Below, in pieces: positions 47,890-56,898 of a stretch of 64,000 bases of DNA (its first letter is position 1; every line of letters starts with the position of its first letter). The notes below the pieces were generated by a model. The model was not told where the DNA came from, ran no database searches, and saw only the letters and a list, made by a program, of their open reading frames with translations. This stretch comes from Cupriavidus basilensis OR16 (GTDB lineage: Bacteria > Pseudomonadota > Gammaproteobacteria > Burkholderiales > Burkholderiaceae), in assembly GCF_000243095.1 (NCBI RefSeq), contig NZ_AHJE01000062.1, positions 1 through 64,000 of the forward strand, in the 5' to 3' direction. A program made the position numbers and the translations under genes.

Positions 47890-49020
47890 TCAGTTGAGGG
47901 GTACCTGCCAGGCGTTGTAATCGTACACCCAGTCCGCGTTGCCGCCTTCCTTGAGCCAGGCGTTGCTGCGCGAGCCGATCTGCACGCGGCTCGCACGTGC
48001 GTGGCGGGCAGCCTGATAGCGTGCCAACGCTGCGGGGATGTCGTTGCCGTTGGCTTCGGCCAGGCAACGCGCCAGCACCACGCCATCCTCGATGGCCATG
48101 CCGGCGCCTTGCGCCATGAAGGGCATCATCGGGTGGCAGGCGTCGCCCATCAGGGTAGCGGTGCCGGCCGACCAGGCGGGCAGCGGGTCGCGCACGTAGA
48201 GCGCGGAGATCAGCACGTCGTCGCAGGCATCGAGCAGCGCGCGCGCTTCGGCATGGAAGCCCGCGTAGGCGGCACGCACGTCTTCCACGCGGCCCGGCGT
48301 GGTCCAGGATTCATTGCGCCAGCTTTCCTGCGCCACCGTGGCGAAGACAAAGATCTCGCGGCCACGGTTGAGCGGAAAGGTAACGATCTGCGAGGTCGCC
48401 TCCGGGCCCCACCACTTGGTGAAGGCCTGCAGGTTCGGCACGCCGGCAAGGCGCTCGGCCGGCACCACCGCGCGGTAGGCCACCACGCCGGTGAAGACCG
48501 GATGCTCGGGTCCGAACAGCGCGCTGCGCACCGCCGAGTGGATGCCGTCGGCACCGATCAGCACATCGACGTCTTCCTGCGTGCCATCGGCGAAATGCAG
48601 GGTGGCGCCGGCATCATGCCGCTCGATCTGCGTCGCCTTCTTGCCGAGCTTGACGTTGGCCGCGGGCAGGGCGCCTTCCAGCGCCGTCATCAAGTCGCCG
48701 CGGTGCATGGTGAGTTGCGGCGCGCCATAGCGGATCTCGGCTTCGTCGGACATGGCCAGCCGGGAGGTCTCCTCGCCGGTGTTCCATACCCGGCTGATAC
48801 GGTGGGTGGGCCGCGCGGCGGTTTCTCGCAGTGCCTCGCCCACGCCCAGGCCATCCAGCGCGCGCACGGCATTGGGCGTGAGGTTGATGTCCGCGCCGAC
48901 TCGCGCGAAGCGCTGGGCTTGCTCGAACACCGTCACGTCCATCCCGAGCTTGCGCAGCGCAATCGCCGCGGCGAGGCCGCCGATGCCGGCGCCGTTGATG
49001 CCAATCTTTTGTGAAGCCAT
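47890..49020 (-). CDS. FAD-dependent aromatic-ring monooxygenase
   Basis: 376 residues, group A flavoprotein hydroxylase. Rossmann motif GINGAGIGGLAAAIALRKLG (residues 8-27), the middle NADH/FAD motif VLIGADGIHSAVR, and GDACHPMMPFMAQGAGMAIE with ribityl-binding Asp. It most resembles 6-hydroxynicotinate 3-monooxygenase and salicylate 1-monooxygenase types (close run of MAQGA-MAIEDGVVLARCL). It would add a hydroxyl to an aromatic or N-heteroaromatic acid; the nearby extradiol-type enzyme could cleave the product. First gene of the unit, with an IclR-type operator upstream. Confidence 0.88.
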   Translation of the reverse strand: MASQKIGINGAGIGGLAAAIALRKLGMDVTVFEQAQRFARVGADINLTPNAVRALDGLGVGEALRETAARPTHRISRVWNTGEETSRLAMSDEAEIRYGAPQLTMHRGDLMTALEGALPAANVKLGKKATQIERHDAGATLHFADGTQEDVDVLIGADGIHSAVRSALFGPEHPVFTGVVAYRAVVPAERLAGVPNLQAFTKWWGPEATSQIVTFPLNRGREIFVFATVAQESWRNESWTTPGRVEDVRAAYAGFHAEARALLDACDDVLISALYVRDPLPAWSAGTATLMGDACHPMMPFMAQGAGMAIEDGVVLARCLAEANGNDIPAALARYQAARHARASRVQIGSRSNAWLKEGGNADWVYDYNAWQVPLN

Positions 49021-49100
49021 GGTGCTTGTTCCTCTTGGGTCGCCTTGGTGTGGGCCCGGGTGTGCGTCTCGCTGCTCAGCCGCTGCGCTTGCCGGTAGAT

Positions 49101-49127
49101 ATGTTCAAATATGAACGTAATGTTCAT
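49101..49127. promoter_or_regulatory. Probable IclR operator: GTTCA/TGAAC palindrome plus half-site
   Basis: GTTCA (49103-49107), AATA, TGAAC (49112-49116), then a third GTTCA at 49122-49126. It lies 81-107 bases upstream of the monooxygenase start in an AT-rich promoter stretch. IclR proteins bind such short palindromes near their own targets. Confidence 0.65.
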
Positions 49128-49185
49128 AAAAGAATATAAAGACGATGCGGCGATGTCAATCCGAGGGTTTACGCGGGGAGCTAAC

Positions 49186-49209
49186 GAGAAAAAGGCCGCA
49201 TCGCGGCCT
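49186..49209 (-). terminator. Rho-independent terminator (minus strand)
   Basis: On the minus strand AGGCCGC, loop GAT, GCGGCCT, then TTTTTCTC. The 7-bp GC-rich stem followed by T5 is a typical intrinsic terminator. It lies about 225 bases after the YdcF gene stop and ends transcription coming from that direction before the monooxygenase promoter. Confidence 0.8.
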
Positions 49210-49433
49210 CAGGGGAAGTGGAACAGGAGGAGTAGGGGCCGAGAGTCGGGGGAGAGCCCGCTGGCATTGCAGGTGGTTCTCTTGAGCTCGTCCCAGCTTG
49301 GTGACCGAGCATGTCCGGGCATTGGGAAAGCGATCGCGCCATGGGTGCGGGATTACTTGTTCGCGCGGCTTCCAACCGGAAGGCCTATGTACGGCGCTGG
49401 CTCTTTGCGCGCCGGTGCGGCGCGCCTCGTGGA

Positions 49434-50232
49434 TCAATATTCCCGCAATACCCAGCCGCTGATAAACGCAAAATACTCGCGCAACCAGGCGTTGTAGCGT
49501 AAATAAAGCGGCGTTGGGGCTCCCGCCCCGGAGACCGCCTGGAACCCAGCCTTACGCGCGATCCGCTTCGCGCGCACCAGATGAAAATCACTGGTCACCA
49601 GCACCAGCGGGTCTCCGGCGCTCACGCCCTGTTGCTCCAGCAAGCGGCGGCTGAAAAGCAGGTTTTCCTCCGTGCTGGTACTCCGATCCTCCCGGATCAG
49701 GCGATCCGGTTCGAGGCCGTGAGCGCTCAGGTAGTCGGCCATGATGTCGGCCTCGCTGCAGTGCAGCCCGAAGTCCTGCCCGCCGCTCACCACCACGCGC
49801 GCCGCAGGCCATTGCCTTGCCAGCGCCAAGCCTTTGTCCAGTCGCGCAGCCAGGGTAGGCGACGCGGCGCAGTGTGGCGTGCCAGAGCCCAGTATGAGGA
49901 TGGGTTTTGCCGGCGCCCCCCGTTGCCGGGGTTTCGGAAGTGCCAGTGCTGATGAAGTAGAAGAACATCCCCAATGTCGCCAGCCACGCGGCAAACGCCA
50001 CCTGGCCTAGCCCCCAGATCCATCGGTGCCGCCGGCTGGCCATGCGCCATTGCGCTACGGTCGCCCAGCGCCATGACAGCGCGAGAAAGGCTGTGCCGAT
50101 CGCCAGCGGGAGGACAACGCCAAAGTTGAGTAGCCCCATCAGCATCAGTGCGATGGCATCGGCCACCAGCAGTGTGCCTAGCAGTGCCAGGCAGATGCGC
50201 CGCCAGGTAGCGCCAGTCTTCAAGTCATGCAT
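49434..50232 (-). CDS. YdcF-family (DUF218) membrane protein, frameshifted in a C6 run at 49916-49921
   Basis: About 265 residues. The N-terminal part has three hydrophobic helices (ICLALLGTLLVADAIALMLM, VVLPLAIGTAFLALSW, LGQVAFAAWLATLGMFFYFI). After TSETPA the frame changes at a run of six C and the DUF218 domain continues: ILILGSGTPHCAASPTLAAR, VVVSGGQDFGLHCSEADIM, RSTSTEENLLFSRRLL, VLVTSDFHLVRAKRIARK. This is the ElyC/SanA/YdcF fold linked to envelope and peptidoglycan precursors. The break in a homopolymer strongly suggests a sequencing insertion. Confidence 0.85.
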
Positions 50233-50333
50233 TGTTGTTCGATCCCACACCGTGGGCTGGTTGGATAGTTGGTGAATTGGTCAGCGTGATGCAAGGCCAG
50301 GCGGCAAGCGGCCAGGCGCTTGCCGCCGTCCGC

Positions 50334-50948
50334 TCAATCGATGATGGTGGGTGTGTCGCTTGCGTCCAGGCAAAGGGTCAGTTGCATACCGTCTTTGCTG
50401 AAGGCGCACTGAGGCAGGGGCGCGCGCAGCACGTTGGCGAGCGGGATGCCTGCGAAGATCAGGATCAAGGCGCTGGCGACCACCAGCCGAGCCAGCCTCC
50501 TTGTGTGTGACAGGGGACGATGACGCGGAGCGCGGGCCGCGCCGAGATGCAGAAACACCCCGCCAATCAGCAGCGCCACGCCGACCAGCATCGCTGCGGC
50601 AATCTCTCCCCGCCGTGGCGATGGAATCAGGTCGCCACCGTGATTCTCCGGATAGTGCAGCAGCCACCAGGCACCGGCGCCGGCTTGCAGTACCCCAGCC
50701 ATGCACCAGGCGGCGCGGTACCCCGTCAGACGACATGCCGAGGCCAGGAGCATGCCGGCAATCGCCGTGATCCAGGCGCCGGCATACTTCATTTGATTGA
50801 AACTGCCGCCAAACAGGGTGCCGCCCACGTCCAGAGGCCGCAGCCCGTGGAAGGCGATCCAGCCGAGACTGGCAACGATACCCAGAAGGGCGGTCCAGCT
50901 CAAAGCAGTGTCCAGCCACAGCCACAGCCTTGGCACAGGACGAATCAT
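50334..50948 (-). CDS. Unknown inner-membrane protein
   Basis: 204 residues with about four to five membrane helices (DTALSWTALLGIVASLGWIA, MKYAGAWITAIAGMLLASAC, IAAAMLVGVALLIGGVFLHL, LVVASALILIFAGIPLANVL). The last 30 residues hold two Cys (LPQCAF, LTLCLDAS) that could pair in the periplasm. Not recognised. The start overlaps the exonuclease stop (ATGA), so the two are co-translated, though their roles need not be related. Confidence 0.65.
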   Translation of the reverse strand: MIRPVPRLWLWLDTALSWTALLGIVASLGWIAFHGLRPLDVGGTLFGGSFNQMKYAGAWITAIAGMLLASACRLTGYRAAWCMAGVLQAGAGAWWLLHYPENHGGDLIPSPRRGEIAAAMLVGVALLIGGVFLHLGAARAPRHRPLSHTRRLARLVVASALILIFAGIPLANVLRAPLPQCAFSKDGMQLTLCLDASDTPTIID

Positions 50949-51598
50949 CGGTGTCGTTCCGAGGATGCGCTCACGTCTGATCGTGCCTGGCCTTCGCCCA
51001 GCGAGCGCAGGAGCGCTGGCACCTTGGCGCTGCTGGTGGTCTGCACGCGGGCGAGGAGGTTGTAGTCCACGCCGCTCATGCCGTAGGTCTGCGCGATATC
51101 GTGCCGCAGGCGCTGCCAGAGGTGGCTGGTCATCTGCGCATCGGCCATCGCCCGGTGGGCGCGCCCGGCCTTCGGCAAGCGCAGCATATCCACCAGTGTC
51201 GACAGCCTGTGGTTTTGCGCGTGCGGGTAGACCCGCCGCGAAACCAGCATCGTGCAGGCGAAGGCCTGATCGGCCGGCATTCCCAGCAGCGCAAGTTCGG
51301 CCTGCCAGAACCTGCGGTCGAACCCTGCGTTATGGGCCACCACGGGATGCTTGCCGACGAACCGGGCCACTTCGCGCATCACCGTGGACGCGGCGGGCGC
51401 GGATGCAATCATGTCGTTGGTGATGCCGGTCAGGTGTACGACATCAGAGGGGATGCGCCTGCCCGCGTTCATCAGGCTTTGGTATTGGTCGACGATTTCC
51501 CCGTCGCGCAGCAGGATGACCGCAATTTCCGTGGCCCGATCGCCTTGACGCGGTGACAGTCCTGTCGTTTCAAAATCCAGAACCGCAACGGTCTGCAT
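50945..51598 (-). CDS. DnaQ-type 3'-5' exonuclease
   Basis: 217 residues, DEDDh family. ExoI VLDFETTGLSPRQGDRATEI (Asp, Glu), ExoII AHNAGFDRRFWQAEL (Asp), ExoIII HRAMADAQMTSHLW (His, Asp) are all intact, so it should be active. It is a stand-alone nuclease of the DNA polymerase III epsilon-like group, as no polymerase or UvrC-like domain is attached. Start ATG 51598. Role in repair or RNA processing cannot be read from the sequence. Confidence 0.9.
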   Translation of the reverse strand: MQTVAVLDFETTGLSPRQGDRATEIAVILLRDGEIVDQYQSLMNAGRRIPSDVVHLTGITNDMIASAPAASTVMREVARFVGKHPVVAHNAGFDRRFWQAELALLGMPADQAFACTMLVSRRVYPHAQNHRLSTLVDMLRLPKAGRAHRAMADAQMTSHLWQRLRHDIAQTYGMSGVDYNLLARVQTTSSAKVPALLRSLGEGQARSDVSASSERHR

Positions 51599-51644
51599 GG
51601 TGTTTTTTCCTTTTGTTAGTCAATCGCCCGTCCGGGCCACCGGG

Positions 51645-52618
51645 TCAGGGCGACTGCGTCAGCGCTGCCGGTGCGGGCTTGAACGCCCGCCGCCGCGCGC
51701 GCGCCGCCAGGCCGCTGCCCAACGCCCAGCGCAACGTGGGCGCCAGCACGCGCATGCCGGCCAGCGAGACCGGACGGCGGATCGCGGTGCTGCCGTGCAG
51801 CCCAAGCTCGCGCTGCGCCCAGCGCGGCAATAGCGCAATACCGGCATCGCCCATGATGCGCACCGCCGGCACCAGCAGAGGGCTGGCCACCGGCATGGCC
51901 ATGACCAGCCGCACCACTTCGCGGGTGCGATCGCTCACCACCAGCTGCGGGCGCATGCGCTCCAGGTAGGCGGCGATGGCGGCGGCGCTGGTCGGCACGC
52001 CGGTTGCGCCAAGCCGCTCGGCGATCTGCGCTACCTCCGCGTAGTAGCGGTCCTGCTCGGTTACCGAGAGCGGGCCGACATAGCGCAGGTAAGCGGTGAG
52101 AAAGCTCGACACCTCGGCCACGTGCACCCAGGTCAGCAGCGCCGGATCGTCGGCCGCGTAGGGGCGGCCATCCGGGGCCGTGCCCTTGACCGCCGCGTGG
52201 ATGCGCCTGACGCGATCGACCAGCGCCAGCGCATCGGCGCGGCTGCCGTAGGTGGTGCCGGCGATGAACTGCGCGGTGCGGCCCAGGCGGCCCTGCATAT
52301 CGGTGCGGAAGGTGGAATGATCCCACACGCCGGCCAGCGCCAGCGGATGCATGGTCTGCATCAGCAGCGCGCTGACGCGCCGGCCAGCATCGCGGGGAAA
52401 TCCGCGTGCACGCGCCAGCAGACCGCGTCCGGCCCGAACAGGCCGGGATCCCCGGGCGGGTTGTCGTAGTCGAGGTTGAGGCCGGAGTTGCTGCGTGTCA
52501 GGCCCCGCACTTGCGCGCCGGCACGGGCGCGCAAGCGGTCGAGCAGCCGCCGGGGGAGGGGGGCGGCCTGGGCCGTTGCGGGTGGGGTGCCGGGTTGTTG
52601 GCCTTGCGAGCCGCTCAT
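51645..52618 (-). CDS. MpaB/DUF2236-family putative oxygenase, frameshifted near 52378
   Basis: About 324 residues. N-terminal part from ATG 52618 (MSGSQGQQPGTPPA) has the conserved LFGPDAVCWRVHADFPAMLA. One G is missing at GGCGCGTC (about 52374-52382); restored, it reads AGGVSALLMQTMHPLALAGV and continues WDHSTFRTDMQGRL, then HVAEVSSFLTAYLRY and an Arg/Ala-rich tail. MpaB is an oxygenase involved in mycophenolic acid synthesis and latex-clearing Lcp proteins share the domain; the conserved His and Asp residues bind haem in characterised members. The break is probably a sequencing deletion. Confidence 0.8.
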
Positions 52619-52684
52619 AGATGCCTGGTGTGCCTGGTGTGGCCGGTATTGCGTGGTTGATTGGCCGCCGCTCGGTGGTAACGC

Positions 52685-53707
52685 TCAGTAGTAATGCAGG
52701 TCGGTCGCCTTCCCCCAGAATACACGGTAGGCATACACCGTGTAACCCAGGATGGTTGGCAGCACCACTGCCGCGCCTACCAGGATCACCCCCAGCGACT
52801 CCGGCGCGCTCGCAGCTTGCCAGATATCGATCTTGTCCACCACCAGGTAGGGAAAGATGCTGTAGGCCAGGCCGTTGAACGCCATCAGGAAGATTACCGC
52901 CGTGCCGGCGAAGGGTACCCAGCACCAGCGGTCGTTGCCGCGGTCGTGCATGGCCGGCATGCGCCGCAGCAGGCGGTCGATCAGGATGAACAGCGCCACC
53001 GTGACCAGCGGGATCGGCGCCAGCAGGATGATGTTGGGCAACGAGAACCATTTGTCGAAGATGCGCTGGCTCACCATCGGCGTGACCAGCGAGATCGCCG
53101 CCACGCCGATGCCGGTCAGCCACAGGCTGCGCCGCGCCCAGTACATGGCGCGCCGCTGCAGCTTGCCCTCGGTCTTCATGATCAGCCAGCCCGCGCCCAG
53201 CAGGCAGTAGCCCGCCACCAGGCACAGCCCCACCACCACGGCAAAGGCCAGGTCGAGCCAGCCGTGCCGGAACCCGGTGATGTACAGGCCCAGCATCAGG
53301 CCCTGCGAGAATGCGGCCAGCAGTGAACCCGCATAGAACGCGCGGTTCCACCATGGCTTGTGGTGCGCGCGCGCCTTCACGCGGAAATCGAACGCCACGC
53401 CGCGCAGGATCAGCCCTGCCAGCATCAGCGCCACCGGCAGGTAGAGCTGGGTCAGGATCACGCCGTGCGCAATGGGAAAGGCCACCAGCAGCAGGCCCAC
53501 GCCCAGCACCAGCCAGGTCTCGTTGGCATCCCAGAACGGGCCGATGGAGGCGATCATGGTGTCCTTGTCGGCATCGTCCGCGCGGCGCAGCAGCACGCCC
53601 ACGCCCAGGTCGTAGCCGTCCAGGATCACGTAGACCAGCATCGAGATGCCCATGAGGGCCAGGAACACCAGCGGCATCCAGCCGGCGGGTTGGGTCAGGT
53701 CGGTCAT
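52685..53707 (-). CDS. cydB: Cytochrome bd-type quinol oxidase subunit II
   Basis: 340 residues, nine membrane helices. Start ATG 53707 (MTDLTQPAGWMPLVFLAL) overlaps the cydA stop as ATGA. Characteristic YVILDGYDLGVGVLL near the N-terminus and GPFWDANETWLVLGVGLLL, which line the haem/quinol side of subunit I. With CydA it forms the bd-type (or cyanide-insensitive, CIO-type) terminal oxidase that reduces O2 at low oxygen. The very small third subunit CydX was not recognised here. Confidence 0.95.
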   Translation of the reverse strand: MTDLTQPAGWMPLVFLALMGISMLVYVILDGYDLGVGVLLRRADDADKDTMIASIGPFWDANETWLVLGVGLLLVAFPIAHGVILTQLYLPVALMLAGLILRGVAFDFRVKARAHHKPWWNRAFYAGSLLAAFSQGLMLGLYITGFRHGWLDLAFAVVVGLCLVAGYCLLGAGWLIMKTEGKLQRRAMYWARRSLWLTGIGVAAISLVTPMVSQRIFDKWFSLPNIILLAPIPLVTVALFILIDRLLRRMPAMHDRGNDRWCWVPFAGTAVIFLMAFNGLAYSIFPYLVVDKIDIWQAASAPESLGVILVGAAVVLPTILGYTVYAYRVFWGKATDLHYY

Positions 53708-55083
53708 TGTGCGCTCCGCAGTTCGCCGGGCACCATGGCTTGAGGGGTTTCGATCCCGGGCAGGCCCACCTTGGGGTCGGCGCCGGCCTTGCGGGCCAGG
53801 TAGAACACCACCGAGACATAAGCGGCGATCAGCGCCAGGTAGAGCGCCAGGTACATCGCCAGCGTGGAGGCGATCATCGCGGCCGGCACCTTGGAGGCGG
53901 CTTGCGCGGTGGTCAGCACGCCGTACACCAGGTAAGGCTGGCGGCCGATTTCGGTCACGTACCAGCCGGCCACCAAGGCGACCCAGCCGGAGAACGTCAT
54001 GGCCACCAGCGCGCGCGCCATCCACGGCGCGGGCTGGCCGCCACGGCGCACCTGCCACGCCGCCACCCACGACACCGCCAGCATCAGCAGGCCCACGCCT
54101 ACCATGATGCGGAAGGCGAAGAACAGCGGCGCCACCGGCGGATGCTTGTCGCCAAAGGCATCGATGCCCTTGATCTCGCCATCCGCGCTATGGGTCAGGT
54201 AGAGCGAAGCCAGCTTGGGAATGGCGATCTCGAACGCGTTGCTTTGCGTGCGCGCGTCAGGCAGGCCGAACAGTACGGCCGGCGCGCCTTTTTCCGTCTT
54301 CCAGATGCCTTCCATGGCGGCGATCTTGGCCGGCTGGTGATGCAGCGTATTCAGGCCATGCAGGTCGCCGGCCACGATCTGCAGCGGGATCAGCACCGCG
54401 GCAATCGTCACGCCGGTGCGCAGCGACGACAACACCTCCGGCGCGCGGTCGCCACGCAGCCAGCGGTAGGCGGAGATGCCCGCCAGCAGGAAGGCCACGG
54501 TCAGCCCCGACGCCAGCAGCATATGCACGAAGCGGTACGGGAACGACGGGTTGAAGATCACCGCCAGCCAGCTCGTCACATGCGCGCGGCCATCGATCAT
54601 CTCGAAGCCTGCCGGGGTTTGCATCCACGAGTTCAGCGCCAGGATCCAGAACGCCGACAAGGTCGTGCCGCCCGCCACCAGCAGCGTGGCGATGGTATGC
54701 GTGCGGTTGCTCACACGGCGCATGCCGAACAGCATGATGCCGAGGAAGGTCGCTTCCAGGAAGAACGCCGTCAGCACCTCATAGGCCAGCAACGGCCCGG
54801 CCACGTTGCCCACGGTCTCCATATAGCCCGGCCAGTTGGTGCCGAACTGGAAGCTCATGGTGATGCCGCTGACCACGCCTAGCGCAAACGTCAGCGCAAA
54901 GATCTTCACCCAGAATCGGTACGCCGCCATCCAGCGATCATCGCCGGTTTTATTGAAGCGCAGCTTGAAAAACAGCAGCACCCAGCCCAGCGAGATGCTG
55001 ATGGTGGGAAACAAGATGTGGAACGTGATGTTGGCGGCAAACTGCACGCGCGCAAGCACCACAGGATCTAGCGATGAGAACAT
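53704..55083 (-). CDS. cydA: Cytochrome bd-type quinol oxidase subunit I
   Basis: 459 residues from ATG 55083 (MFSSLDPVVLARVQFAANIT) with AAGGAG ahead. His in NITFHILFPT near residue 23 and His in RFVHMLLASG are haem ligands of the family; VAGDLHGLNTLHHQPAKIAA is the quinol-site helix. The Q-loop is short, as in CioA-type enzymes that resist cyanide. Full length for that subgroup. Co-transcribed with cydB and directly behind the GbsR-type regulator (stop to start 4 bases), which probably controls it. Confidence 0.95.
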   Translation of the reverse strand: MFSSLDPVVLARVQFAANITFHILFPTISISLGWVLLFFKLRFNKTGDDRWMAAYRFWVKIFALTFALGVVSGITMSFQFGTNWPGYMETVGNVAGPLLAYEVLTAFFLEATFLGIMLFGMRRVSNRTHTIATLLVAGGTTLSAFWILALNSWMQTPAGFEMIDGRAHVTSWLAVIFNPSFPYRFVHMLLASGLTVAFLLAGISAYRWLRGDRAPEVLSSLRTGVTIAAVLIPLQIVAGDLHGLNTLHHQPAKIAAMEGIWKTEKGAPAVLFGLPDARTQSNAFEIAIPKLASLYLTHSADGEIKGIDAFGDKHPPVAPLFFAFRIMVGVGLLMLAVSWVAAWQVRRGGQPAPWMARALVAMTFSGWVALVAGWYVTEIGRQPYLVYGVLTTAQAASKVPAAMIASTLAMYLALYLALIAAYVSVVFYLARKAGADPKVGLPGIETPQAMVPGELRSAQ

Positions 55084-55087
55084 GCAA

Positions 55088-55705
55088 CTACTCCTTGCGG
55101 GCACGGGCCGGCTTGGCCTTGACGGCGCTGGCAGGCGGGGCGGCGGCGCGGGTCTTGCCGCCGATGGCAGCGCTGAACTTGTCCTTCACATCCAGCAGTT
55201 TGTTGACCTTGGAGCCCAGCTTCATCAGCTTTTCCAGCGTCGCGACATCCAGCTTCTGGATCTCGCCAAACCAGCTCGTCACCAGCAGGATCAGCCCGTA
55301 CATTTCCTTCATCCGCTCCTGCGCATGGCGGTCGTTTGGATCGGTCACGACCTCGAGCTGGACCTCGCGCAACATCGACAACGTGGGATCGATCTCGCGC
55401 CGGCGGCGCTCCTCGGCCAGCGTGCGGAAGATCGCCCAGACATCGTCGGGTGCCGAGAAATACTCGCGGCGGTCACCCGGCTGGTGCGACAGCTTCACCA
55501 GGTTCCACGATTCCAGCTCCTTCAGCCCGATGCTGACGTTGGAGCGCGAAAAGCCTAGCGCCTCGGCAATTTCGTCGGCGTTGAGCGGGCGGGAAGCGGT
55601 AAACAGCAGGGCATAGATTTGCCCGACCGTGCGGTTGATGCCCCAGCGGCTGCCCATTTCACCGAAGTGAAGTACGAAGCGCTGGATCAGCGGCGACAGA
55701 TGCAT
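55088..55705 (-). CDS. GbsR/MarR-family transcription regulator
   Basis: 205 residues. Winged helix QIYALLFTASRPLNADEIAE, ALGFSRSNVSIGLKELESWN, then a helical C-terminal region and a Lys/Ala-rich tail (AVKAKPARARKE). GbsR-type regulators sense choline or related compounds; in Burkholderia relatives a copy often precedes cydAB. Stop lies four bases before cydA, so they are one operon. The effector is unknown. Confidence 0.9.
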   Translation of the reverse strand: MHLSPLIQRFVLHFGEMGSRWGINRTVGQIYALLFTASRPLNADEIAEALGFSRSNVSIGLKELESWNLVKLSHQPGDRREYFSAPDDVWAIFRTLAEERRRREIDPTLSMLREVQLEVVTDPNDRHAQERMKEMYGLILLVTSWFGEIQKLDVATLEKLMKLGSKVNKLLDVKDKFSAAIGGKTRAAAPPASAVKAKPARARKE

Positions 55706-56253
55706 GCTTGTTTGTTTTGAATTTTTAGGAAGTTGTGAAAGTTTAGTATGAAAGGGCGGGCATGTCCGGGGGGTGCGTCAAGGTGTCGCTGTCTGTCCTT
55801 GTCCGCGCGGCAGGTGTCCCGCCTCACGGTTAGTGGGTTAGATTCTCAAAGTTATTGGGTAAAAGGAACGCGCAGAAGGCTGGCGCTGCGCTGTGACCTG
55901 TGGGCACACCACGCCCATCGGCGGGGCCGCGACAGGCAGTGGAAAGACCATCTAGGGCAGATTGCGCGTCGGCGCCTGTATCAACGGTGGGGCGGGCCAC
56001 CAGCTACGCAGCTTCTCGAGCCACCGGAAGGCACGCGCATTATGCGAATCGAGTGACGTTTCCACACGGCCGCTCGGGACTGATGTCGGGATCCAGCGCT
56101 TCGTTTTCAGGCTTCTGGCTGTGTAATCACCGAAGTGGTTCGCGATGGCTTCGCCCCCATTTCTGCCAGCTGCCGCATCGCCGGTGCATTGACACGCTAG
56201 TTAGCAGACGCTGTCCGAGTTTGCCCACGTGTCGCAAATTTGGGGTTGCATCG
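55706..56253. other. 548-base spacer
   Basis: Lies between the GbsR gene and the CoA-transferase operon. It should hold the promoter of the cyd operon near 55706-55760, an AT-rich stretch. On the plus strand, 55890-56055 reads LGQIARRRLYQRWGGPPATQ before a stop at 56056, which has a protein-like look, but it has no start signal and I do not recognise it. Confidence 0.4.
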
Positions 56254-56898
56254 TCAGTGCAGCAGTGGAGTGCCGATCATCTGCTCAAGCAGAGTGCCAT
56301 CAAGTCCCTCGACAACGTCGACAAGCCTGAGGCCCTGCGGCGTGCATTCGAATGTGGCCAGGTCGGTGTAGACGCGCTTGACGCAGCCGATGCCTGTCAG
56401 CGGGTAGGTGCAGCGCTTGACGAGCTTGCTCCCCTTCTTCGTCAGCAGGTCCATCATCACCCACGTCTGCTTCGCACCGGTGGCCAAGTCCATCGCGCCG
56501 CCCACAGCGGGGATGGCACCGGACTCGCCGGTGCTCCAGTTAGCCAGGTCGCCGGTGGCGCTCACCTGGAACGCGCCGAGCACGCAGATATCGATGTGTC
56601 CACCGCGCATCATCGCAAAACTGTCGGCATGGTGGAAGAAGGCGCCGCCGCTTAGCAGCGTGACCGGCTGCTTGCCTGCGTTGATGAGGTCGTAGTCCTC
56701 TTCCCCTGGCGCGGCCGCGGTGCCCATGCCGAGTATGCCGTTCTCGCTGTGCAGGATGACCTCGCGCCCGGCCGGCAGATGGTTGGCCACCAGCGTGGGC
56801 TGCCCGATGCCGAGGTTGACCACGGCGCCGTCGAAGATGTCTTGTGCCACGCGGGTGGCGAGCTGGTCCTTGGTGCGGCGTTGGACGTGCGTGTTCAT
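56254..56898 (-). CDS. 3-oxoacid CoA-transferase subunit B
   Basis: 214 residues from ATG 56898 (MNTHVQRRTKDQLATRVAQD), start overlapping the subunit A stop. Catalytic Glu is in LHSENGILGMG; GGHIDICVLGAFQVSATGDL and ANWSTGESGAIPAVGGAMDL are family signatures. Type I transferase such as PcaJ, ScoB or CatJ, moving CoA between succinyl-CoA and a 3-oxoacid (3-oxoadipate or acetoacetate). In this operon the BKACE enzyme makes acetoacetate, so acetoacetate is a good candidate substrate. Confidence 0.93.
   Translation of the reverse strand: MNTHVQRRTKDQLATRVAQDIFDGAVVNLGIGQPTLVANHLPAGREVILHSENGILGMGTAAAPGEEDYDLINAGKQPVTLLSGGAFFHHADSFAMMRGGHIDICVLGAFQVSATGDLANWSTGESGAIPAVGGAMDLATGAKQTWVMMDLLTKKGSKLVKRCTYPLTGIGCVKRVYTDLATFECTPQGLRLVDVVEGLDGTLLEQMIGTPLLH

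Noticed and set aside
46495..49014. An 839-residue open frame on the plus strand
   Set aside because: It is the antisense of the DODA, IclR and monooxygenase genes, His/Gly/Arg-rich with no domain; a GC-bias shadow.
51645..53819. One 724-residue gene on the minus strand
   Set aside because: The open frame joins the second part of the MpaB-family gene to a shadow frame of cydB; the true genes read in other frames.
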